A DNA stretch of 64,000 nucleotides from JAEUJZ01 sp964460115 (GTDB lineage: Bacteria; Myxococcota_A; Polyangia; Palsa-1104; JAEUJZ01), in NCBI GenBank assembly GCA_964460115.1, contig CAYWPR010000013.1, positions 1 to 64,000 on the forward strand, given 5' to 3'. The position numbers and the translations under genes are program-made. Positions 42,755 through 49,890 of this stretch are shown piece by piece (position 1 is the stretch's first letter; every line of letters starts with the position of its first letter). The notes under the pieces are model-generated. The model searched no databases. It saw only the letters and a list, made by a program, of their open reading frames with translations, and was not told the DNA's origin.

Positions 42755-43842
42755 CAAGTCGATAGTAACGTCTGCGGCGGCCGGGCGCACAACATCCGTA
42801 CGGGACGCGGTCCAAGCTCGATGCGCATGAGGTCGCGACGATCCTTCAATAGATCGCCGCCAATCTGCATGGGGACCGGCGCTTCCATATGTATCTCGAC
42901 CGCGTCACATAGGAAATCATGCAGCGAGGGGCTTAAATACGTGCCGCGCAGAACCCCAGGCAGGTGGGCCAAAGTTTCCAGCGCCGATGCATCGGTGCAG
43001 CGCAAATGGAATTTGTCGCGCCGAAAATCGGCAAAGGGAAAAATACGTATGCCAAATCCATAACAAGGAACGGTAGCGGCGCCCGCCAATGTGCACGGCC
43101 CGCGATATAGGACGGTGCCGCGGGGTAGGGGCACGGGGTCGGGCAGTCCGTTTGGTCCGATGGCATAGGCGGGACCGCCGACGTTGACCACTTCGACCTC
43201 GGGCAGTCGTCGCAACATAAAGCGCGGCACCGAGCGCAAGGCGATGGCCAGCGCATAGCGCAGCGGCGAACCCAGCATCGGCCCAAGCCGCATCAGATCG
43301 AGCGTGCGGGTGGTTGCCGTGTAGTCCTCAAGGATCTGCGAATCTAGGCCCGTGCCGGCAAAGGGCGCGAGCGTGCCATCTACGCGCAAAAGGGGCAGTT
43401 CATGAATCAGCGTGTCCGGCTTTTGCGCCCGCTCTAGTTCGGTACGCAAGCCGCGCGCCGAGGACGGTTCCACGCCCAGGTAGTAACCGATGGCATTGCC
43501 GGTTCCCAGGCGCAGGACGCCAATGCGGGGCAGCGGCTGTCCGGCGCGCTGGCAGGCGAACATCAGATCGTTAAGACCGCGGACAAAGGTGCCATCTCCG
43601 CCGCCCAGAAGGACCGTGCCGTAGCGGCGCTCGACCAGCGTCGTGGCGATGCTGCGGCAGTGGGCCGGACTTTCGGATAGAAACACGTCGGAGGAGCCGT
43701 GCAACTGCTTGATGCGCTGAACTTGACGCCGAGTCACCGCGCGGGCGTTCTTGTTGAGCACGACGGCGACCTGGTCGCTAAGCGCAACCTTGGACCCAGC
43801 ATGGGGTAGGAAGGGGGCTGCGTGCGAAATCGATGTTTCCAT
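42754..43842 (-). CDS. Diacylglycerol kinase-like lipid kinase
   Basis: This is a DAGK-catalytic-domain protein of 362 aa (YegS/DgkB type) predicted to phosphorylate diacylglycerol or a sphingoid lipid. The N-terminal VAVVLNKNARAVTRRQVQRI, the ATP motif LLGGGDGTFVRGLNDLM and IGVLRLGTGNAIGYYLG are intact. The start ATG at 43842 (METSISHAAP) is chosen because the preceding 51 codons look non-coding. It is coupled to the glycosidase-like gene by a one-base TGATG overlap, so a shared role in glycolipid metabolism is possible (inference). Confidence 0.88.
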   Translation of the reverse strand: METSISHAAPFLPHAGSKVALSDQVAVVLNKNARAVTRRQVQRIKQLHGSSDVFLSESPAHCRSIATTLVERRYGTVLLGGGDGTFVRGLNDLMFACQRAGQPLPRIGVLRLGTGNAIGYYLGVEPSSARGLRTELERAQKPDTLIHELPLLRVDGTLAPFAGTGLDSQILEDYTATTRTLDLMRLGPMLGSPLRYALAIALRSVPRFMLRRLPEVEVVNVGGPAYAIGPNGLPDPVPLPRGTVLYRGPCTLAGAATVPCYGFGIRIFPFADFRRDKFHLRCTDASALETLAHLPGVLRGTYLSPSLHDFLCDAVEIHMEAPVPMQIGGDLLKDRRDLMRIELGPRPVRMLCARPPQTLLST

Positions 43843-44029
43843 GGTGCTTGGGCAGGAAGCACATTTGATGCCAAGTTTGCCGAATTCACTTCGAAAAGGA
43901 CTTCGTCGCTGACAGGGGTCGAATTGGCGAATTGGCAGTTTCGGTGGCACCGCAGGCTGCGTGATTGCGGTTACAGTGTGTAAAGCCCTACGCACTCAAG
44001 CGATCGGCGTTACTTCGTGCCTAGACGGC

Positions 44030-44971
44030 CTAGTAACCGTCGGACCAGCCTGGTGGAGGCGTGGCGTAGCGGTTCTGGTTGCTTGGAAAGGGCTGCGCGG
44101 TGCGCCGCCGGTAAATCTCGCCATCATAGTTGCTGCCGTCGCCGTCTACGTCGATGCCCATGGCCAAAAGCCCCGAGCGATCATTATAACGCACACCAAG
44201 TAGTGCCGCCGGCTGAAAGGAACTTTGGCGCGTAAACGGAACCTCTTGAACTTGCGAATCGACGCGTTCGCCAAAGCCGGTACCTAGGCCCGGACGTTTC
44301 TGGGCGCTGCGATCGCGGGCCATCCCGCCCATGCTGGGCTCGCTGGCGGGAGGCGCAGCGGCCGTTCCACGCCCCATTTCGCTGTCTTCGCTGCTGCGCG
44401 CTTCAGATTTGGCGGCCGGGGGCGGCGCGCCGCCATACACATCATCGCGACCGTTCCAATAGGGACGAGGCCGCGGCTGCGGAATATACACGGGACGCGG
44501 CGGATCATAGCGCTCGGGAAATACCGCGACGCCGATCACTCCGACTTCGCGCGCCGATCCGGTGCGCGCCGCATAAGATCCGGCAACGCTGGAAAAACGG
44601 AACGCCGCCGCCTGGTTATCAGACAACCGCCAACCATCGATCTCGGCCTGTCCATAAGGAGCCACGAGGTAGCCGCGCTTGTGCTGGTAGTCAGCATTGC
44701 GACCGTCGATGACATCGCGTCCATCCACAGAGATGACCGCTTCAATACGGCGCGATGAGTGGTTGCTGACCCGCAAGGTATAGCGGGCTCCGCGGTGACC
44801 TAATACATAGGTTTCGCCGTTCTGAACATAGGTCTGCGCCGGCGCGCCATCGACCAGCACCTGTATTTCATAAGGTCCGGATTGGTCGCGTAGCGGTCCG
44901 GCGGTGGCCAAATTGCAAAGGACTACAGGGGCACATAGAAGCGCCAGGGCGGTGGCGATCGTCTTAGGCAT
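44030..44971 (-). CDS. Secreted hypothetical protein with proline-rich middle
   Basis: This 313-aa protein has a signal peptide (ATALALLCAPVVLCNLATA). A beta-rich N-terminal domain of about 150 residues follows (YEIQVLVDGAPAQTYVQNGE, YTLRVSNHSSRRIEAVISVD). It then has a Pro/Arg/Gly-rich linker and a short C-terminal segment (LGVRYNDRSGLLAMGIDVDG). The domain order is common in myxobacterial exported proteins of unknown function. AAGGAG precedes the ATG. Divergent from the Cys-rich lipoprotein gene across 117 bases. Confidence 0.72.
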   Translation of the reverse strand: MPKTIATALALLCAPVVLCNLATAGPLRDQSGPYEIQVLVDGAPAQTYVQNGETYVLGHRGARYTLRVSNHSSRRIEAVISVDGRDVIDGRNADYQHKRGYLVAPYGQAEIDGWRLSDNQAAAFRFSSVAGSYAARTGSAREVGVIGVAVFPERYDPPRPVYIPQPRPRPYWNGRDDVYGGAPPPAAKSEARSSEDSEMGRGTAAAPPASEPSMGGMARDRSAQKRPGLGTGFGERVDSQVQEVPFTRQSSFQPAALLGVRYNDRSGLLAMGIDVDGDGSNYDGEIYRRRTAQPFPSNQNRYATPPPGWSDGY

Positions 44972-45088
44972 CGTACTCTCCTTACTCTACTTAACGCGCT
45001 GCTAGCAAAACCGATCTATTACCAACCCGCGACATCCAAATTTGTTTGTGACATACTGCGCCCACTAACCTTTCATCTGGAGGCTTCC

Positions 45089-45442
45089 ATGAACCTGAAA
45101 CTGTCGCGAATCGTCGCCATCCTTGCTGTCTCTTTCGCTGCCGCTTGCGGCGCGCCCGGTGCATACGACATATGCAATGCGAGCTGCGATGCTGCCAAGC
45201 GCTGCGGCTACGCCAATGATGTAACGACGACGAATTGCCACAACAATTGCGATACAAACAAGGGCTCGGCCGCTGATGACGATGCGCGCTTGGCCAAAAA
45301 ATGCAAAAACTCCGGAGACATTCGCAAAGCCGAGCTGGCTTGCTTCGACAATACCTCATGCCGCGGCAGTGCATCCGAGTACAGCAGCGCGATCGTAAGC
45401 TGCTTGGCGGATCCGGAAAGAAATCAGTGCATTCTGCAATAG
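45089..45442 (+). CDS. Small cysteine-rich lipoprotein
   Basis: This 117-aa protein has a signal peptide ending AVSFAAAC, a fair lipobox. The mature part contains 11 Cys residues in paired arrangements (YDICNASCDAAKRCGY, TNCHNNCDTN, LACFDNTSCRG), so several disulphides are expected. This is a style frequent in myxobacterial outer-membrane lipoproteins. GGAGG lies upstream of the ATG. No homologous function is recognised and it stands alone. Confidence 0.8.
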   Translation: MNLKLSRIVAILAVSFAAACGAPGAYDICNASCDAAKRCGYANDVTTTNCHNNCDTNKGSAADDDARLAKKCKNSGDIRKAELACFDNTSCRGSASEYSSAIVSCLADPERNQCILQ

Positions 45443-45520
45443 CTGCCGAGCTCGAGATGGCGCTGGCCTTCGGGCCCGCCGCGGGTGCAGCTTGATGTTA
45501 GCTATGCCATAGTTGCATCG

Positions 45521-46639
45521 ATGCAATCTTTGTCCGGCTCAAGCCGGAAAAATGGCCATGGCGCAGGGGGCAAGCAGACAACTGTGTCGGGAACTCGCTT
45601 TGAGGCTTACGATGCCTCGGCGGTAGGAACCGGCAGTGGGTTGCTGATTGCCCTGATTTTTCATCTCGCATTTCTGACTTTTGCCTATCTACGACCGCTT
45701 CCATCGTCTAACCATCGCTCGACTCCTATCGAGATGGAAATGCTGACCCGGCCTAAGCCCCCGCCGGAAGTGCCTCCGCCTCCGCCTCCGGTATCGCCGC
45801 CGCCCGCCATCGCCAATCGCCATCCGGCCAGTCGGCCGCTGCCGCGTGAGCTGATTCCGGTACCGCGCAAGGATGAAGTTTCAAATCCGCAAAGCCCGGC
45901 CCTCGTCGTGCCGGCGCAGCCGCCGCAAACCGCCGAAACATCTGCGCCCGGTCCGCAAAAAGGTCCAATCGATCTGTTTCCGCAAAAAACCTTGGGCGGA
46001 ATCGTTGGCGTACCCGCCGCCGGAGCTCCCATTCCCAAAGGCCCCGATCGGCTGTTCAAAGACGAGCGCCTGGATCCCAAAAAAGAAGCCCCCTTTGAGC
46101 TTATTGCCGAAAAAGGCGGCGGCTATAAGTGCGAAACCAAAAATTTCATTGCTCATATCAAGTCCGACGGATCGATCTCTTTTGACAACCGCTTTCCGAT
46201 TGGATTGGAAAAAGGCGGAACCTTCAGCTTCGATTTGACCGATTTGGCGATGCGCAGCAAAAAACAGGATCCCTATGCTGCGGAAAAGCGCCGCGTTTTG
46301 GAATTTACCGACAAGGTGCGTAACGATCTGCGCAAGAACTCGCTGCAAGAATCGCGAGCGCAGGCGCTAAATTCGCTGTCCGAAGAGATCGCGCGAATCT
46401 GGTCTGGCCACCGCTCGGCAGCCGCGCGTCGGCACGAGCTGTACGAAAAATGGGCCGACTGCGCGGACGACAAAGAAGACCACCTAGGCCGCAAAGGCCG
46501 CCAACTGGTCGAAGATTACATACGCGGCCACCTGTCGGCGGGCAGCTCCGACGCATTTACCGCCGAAGAGCTGGCCAAAATCGCTTCCGAGCGTCAGGGA
46601 CTGCCTCCTTTTGATCCGTACGGCACCGGCACGCCTTGA
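45521..46639 (+). CDS. TonB-like/proline-rich membrane protein without TonB C-terminal domain
   Basis: This protein has a short cytoplasmic N-terminus and one membrane helix (SGLLIALIFHLAFLTFAYL). A long Pro-rich periplasmic linker (RPKPPPEVPPPPPPVSPPPA) then gives way to a globular domain of about 200 residues with no TonB_C motif. The N-terminal part thus looks like TonB or an energy-transducing relative. The C-terminal helical region (LEFTDKVRNDLRKNSLQ) is not recognised. The start is uncertain: GTG 45485 or ATG 45521, neither with a clear ribosome site. Its TGA overlaps the TTG of the flippase gene, so they form an operon. Confidence 0.72.
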   Translation: MQSLSGSSRKNGHGAGGKQTTVSGTRFEAYDASAVGTGSGLLIALIFHLAFLTFAYLRPLPSSNHRSTPIEMEMLTRPKPPPEVPPPPPPVSPPPAIANRHPASRPLPRELIPVPRKDEVSNPQSPALVVPAQPPQTAETSAPGPQKGPIDLFPQKTLGGIVGVPAAGAPIPKGPDRLFKDERLDPKKEAPFELIAEKGGGYKCETKNFIAHIKSDGSISFDNRFPIGLEKGGTFSFDLTDLAMRSKKQDPYAAEKRRVLEFTDKVRNDLRKNSLQESRAQALNSLSEEIARIWSGHRSAAARRHELYEKWADCADDKEDHLGRKGRQLVEDYIRGHLSAGSSDAFTAEELAKIASERQGLPPFDPYGTGTP

Positions 46640-48000
46640 ACGACGCTTCCCCCGTAGAAACGCCGAAATTATACTCGGTCGCCGTAGGGACGCTGGCTAC
46701 GCGGCTGCTGCTTTTGGGGTTGGCTCTAGGGCAGGGGGCGATGCTGGCGCGCGGGCTTGGCCCCGAAGGCATCGGCCGGTATAGCGCCGCCCTTGTCGAT
46801 GTAAATTTGCTGGTGGCGCTATTGTCATTTGGTCTGCCTGGGGCGCTGGCCATTTTAAGCAGCGAAACCGTGGGCAAATCGAGCAAGCAGCGTCTGCAAG
46901 CCCTACGGCGTATCGCGCGCGCGCGCGGCGTCCTAGTCATCGGCATCCTTGGCATCCTGCTGCTTGCGGTGGCCGCCGGAGTTCGTTTTGCAGCGCGTCC
47001 GCCGCTTTGGTGCTTGCTCATCGGGGTCGGCGTTGTCGTTCAGTATGGCCGCGATGTGCAAAACAGTCTGCTTTGGGGCCAGCAGCGATTTTGGACGCAA
47101 AATTATCTGAACCTCCTAGTTCAGCTTGTCCTATGCGCGGGGCTTTGCGCCCTTATTTATTGGGGAAAGGGCCGGTTGGCTACGGAATCGGCGTTTCTTT
47201 TGCAAGTAATTGGGAATCTGCTTTTTGCGCTTTTCGCAGCGCTTGGCTTTCGCTTGCTGCTGACTTCAAGCCCGAGCGACGCTGGCGCTGAAATCGAAGT
47301 TTCCCAAAGCTTCCTGAATCGGCGCGCCTGGAACATTGGTGGGCGCAATTACTTGAGCCTTCTCATCGATCTTTTGCTTCTGCGCATCGATGTATACCTA
47401 ATTCAGGAACTTGCGCCCCAAGCCACGCGGGAGCATGACTTGGGTCTTTACCAGGCGGGTGTGCGTGTCGCCGAGCTTTTGCTGATGCTGCCCGGAACGC
47501 TAAATACGCTGCTATTTGCCAAGGCCGCCGCGCAAAAAGATACCGCGGCCGTGGCGGAAGCGACGCTACATAGCGCCAAACTGGCTGTTTGGATCGGTTG
47601 TATCGCTTTTTTAGGCATGGCCGCCGTTGGGCAGCCGCTTTTGGTGTGGTTTTTCGGTTCACGTTTTGGCGGATCTTTTGTGCCCTGCTTGTGGGTGCTT
47701 TTGGGCTGCGTGGCAATGTGCTTCTCAAGCCCGCTGGCCGGAACTCTGCAAGGCGCGGGAGCTTACCCGCGCAGCGTCGTATGGGCGCAGGGCGTGGCGC
47801 TTCTTGTCAATGTGGCCGCCAATCTGTATTTGATACCGCGCCAAGGAATCATCGGCGCCGCTGCCGCCAGCGCCCTGGCGTATACCGTCAGCGCCATTTT
47901 GATTGCTGCGGCTTTTGCGCGTCGCTTCGCCATTCCGCTTTTTCAGCTTGTCCGTCCCCAATCGCCATTTGCGCTATGGCGCAGCCTGCGCCGGTCGTGA
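46636..48000 (+). CDS. Polysaccharide/oligosaccharide flippase (MOP superfamily)
   Basis: This 454-aa protein has about 12 to 14 hydrophobic segments. The N-terminus VAVGTLATRLLLLGLALGQGAMLARGLGPEGIGRYSAAL is typical of Wzx/MurJ-like flippases. Other features fitting the family are the conserved RVAELLLMLPGTLNTLLFAKAAAQ and the terminal LYLIPRQGIIGAAAASALAYTVSAIL. It would translocate lipid-linked glycans across the inner membrane. The start is TTG 46636, overlapping the stop of the TonB-like gene. No glycosyltransferases are adjacent. The dynamin-like genes follow in the same direction. Confidence 0.88.
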   Translation: MNDASPVETPKLYSVAVGTLATRLLLLGLALGQGAMLARGLGPEGIGRYSAALVDVNLLVALLSFGLPGALAILSSETVGKSSKQRLQALRRIARARGVLVIGILGILLLAVAAGVRFAARPPLWCLLIGVGVVVQYGRDVQNSLLWGQQRFWTQNYLNLLVQLVLCAGLCALIYWGKGRLATESAFLLQVIGNLLFALFAALGFRLLLTSSPSDAGAEIEVSQSFLNRRAWNIGGRNYLSLLIDLLLLRIDVYLIQELAPQATREHDLGLYQAGVRVAELLLMLPGTLNTLLFAKAAAQKDTAAVAEATLHSAKLAVWIGCIAFLGMAAVGQPLLVWFFGSRFGGSFVPCLWVLLGCVAMCFSSPLAGTLQGAGAYPRSVVWAQGVALLVNVAANLYLIPRQGIIGAAAASALAYTVSAILIAAAFARRFAIPLFQLVRPQSPFALWRSLRRS

Positions 48001-48036
48001 TGGAAAACCTCGCGATATGATATGAATGGAGACAAC

Positions 48037-49842
48037 ATGAGCGCCCTTTCCGCCGAGCATCGCGAAATCAAGACCGATCTGGTCACGTCTTTGCGTGACC
48101 TCGCCAAATTGGCTGACGACACCGGCATGCACTCCCTGGTCAGCGACCTGCTGATGGCGCGCATCCCCAAGCTGGAAGAAGAACGCTTCGTCCTCGTCGT
48201 ACTTGGCGAGTTTAATCACGGCAAATCGACCTTCGTGAACGCTCTGCTTGGCACCACAGTGCTGCCTGCCGGAATCACGCCGACGACCGCGACCATCAAC
48301 CACCTCGTCTATGCCGAAAAGCCCTGCGCCAAAGCGCTGCTTAGCGACGACACCGTGCGGCCCATTACTCTGGGTGATTTTGAAAAAGGACCAAGCGCGG
48401 CGCAAAAAGCCTTGGCCGAATGGGTGTCTATCGAAGGCCAGAAATCCGACAAAGTACGCTATGTCGAGGTCGGTTTTCCGGCCGAGATCCTCAAAGACCG
48501 CGTGACGCTGGTCGATACCCCCGGCGTCAATGATATGAACGAGGCGCGGGCCGAAATTACCTACAACTACATTCCGCGCGCCGATGCTGTCCTTTTTCTT
48601 TTAGACGGCGCGCAGGTGCTAAAGCAATCGGAACGGGCCTTTTTGGAACAGCGCATTTTGCGCCGCAGCCGCGACAAGCTGATCTTTATCATCGGCAAAG
48701 CGGATTTGCTGTCTGCCGAAGAGCGCGAAGAAGCCCTGCGCTATTGCCGGCAACATCTTACAAGCGTCATCGGCAGCGAGCCGGCGATCTTTTTGGTGTC
48801 GGCCAAACAGGCGCTGGCCGGCCATCCCGAGTTAAGCGGCATGGCCCCGCTTTTGACCTATTTGCAGCAATATTTGTCCGCGGACCGCAGCCGCGTTCTT
48901 TTGGACAACACCATCGCCGATGGGCAACGGCTGGCATCGTATCTGCGTCAGAATCTCGGCATCAAAAAGCGCTCGCTGGAGCTGAGCCTTGAGGAGCTTG
49001 AGGCGCGCATTGCCCGCGTTCAAAAAGAGCTGCACGGCAAGCAGCAGACCATGCGCCAGATTCAGAATAAAATTACCGCTGATGCCGAAGCCATAAAAGC
49101 CCATGTGCAGCTTGATCTAGAGGAATTCACCAGCGCCTTTTGCGCCGCCCTGCCCGACGAAATCGAAAAAGCGGAAGCTGCGGACATTCGAAAGTACCTG
49201 CAGCTTTTTTTGCAAGACACCCTGAAAGTTTGGGCCGAGCAAGAAGGCGATCGCGTCGCGTCGCGTCTAGAGCATCTGGCCGAACAAATCATTCAGGTCA
49301 CAAATGAAAACGTACAGGCCGCCATGCAAACCCTGGCCAATGAACTTGGCCCGGCCGATACGCGTGTCGAGCTGGAAGTGGCGACGCTCAAGTACGATCT
49401 GGGGGTTTTTGCGCTGGGAGCCCTGGGCACGGGAATTTTTCTTTTCGTCAATACCTTCGTCGGCGGCGTTTTGACCCTGGCGGCTCCCATCATCGCGGTT
49501 TTGGTGCATGGGCGATTGTCGGATCAAGTCAAAGCCCAGGCCAAAGAACAAGCGCCCGAGGCCGTGCGCAATGCCGCGGCGGCCATCGCGCCGCGCTTTG
49601 CGCAAATCGTCGATGACTTTGCCGGACGCCTCAGCGATTTTGTGACCGCTGCCGGGCAGGCTTTGCATCGCGGCATTTCAGAGATGCTGGACCGGGCTCT
49701 TACCGAGCGTCGCGCGCAGGGCCTGGACGCGGCCGCGCGCGAGCGAGAAATTAGCGACCAGCTTGCAGGCCTAGGAAGGCTCGACAGCCGCTTGGAAGAG
49801 CTGCGCCAGCGCTTGTGGAGCCACTTCGAAGCGACCCCCTAA
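48037..49842 (+). CDS. Bacterial dynamin-like GTPase
   Basis: This large GTPase of 601 aa belongs to the bacterial dynamin-like proteins that remodel membranes. The G1 P-loop GEFNHGKST lies at residues 57-65, G3 DTPGVND at 160 and the G4-like GKAD follows. A long helical region with coiled-coil character (residues about 290-430) is followed by a hydrophobic paddle-like segment near 455-490 (LGVFALGALGTGIFLFVN and VGGVLTLAAPIIAVLV). The ATG at 48037 is preferred for GGAGA upstream. The partner GTPase starts 48 bases downstream, and paired bacterial dynamins often form heteromers (DynA/B and LeoABC are examples). Confidence 0.92.
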   Translation: MSALSAEHREIKTDLVTSLRDLAKLADDTGMHSLVSDLLMARIPKLEEERFVLVVLGEFNHGKSTFVNALLGTTVLPAGITPTTATINHLVYAEKPCAKALLSDDTVRPITLGDFEKGPSAAQKALAEWVSIEGQKSDKVRYVEVGFPAEILKDRVTLVDTPGVNDMNEARAEITYNYIPRADAVLFLLDGAQVLKQSERAFLEQRILRRSRDKLIFIIGKADLLSAEEREEALRYCRQHLTSVIGSEPAIFLVSAKQALAGHPELSGMAPLLTYLQQYLSADRSRVLLDNTIADGQRLASYLRQNLGIKKRSLELSLEELEARIARVQKELHGKQQTMRQIQNKITADAEAIKAHVQLDLEEFTSAFCAALPDEIEKAEAADIRKYLQLFLQDTLKVWAEQEGDRVASRLEHLAEQIIQVTNENVQAAMQTLANELGPADTRVELEVATLKYDLGVFALGALGTGIFLFVNTFVGGVLTLAAPIIAVLVHGRLSDQVKAQAKEQAPEAVRNAAAAIAPRFAQIVDDFAGRLSDFVTAAGQALHRGISEMLDRALTERRAQGLDAAAREREISDQLAGLGRLDSRLEELRQRLWSHFEATP

Positions 49843-49890
49843 TGGTTTCCTCTTGCATGTCGAAGCCATTCGACAAACGCTAGATGGGCT

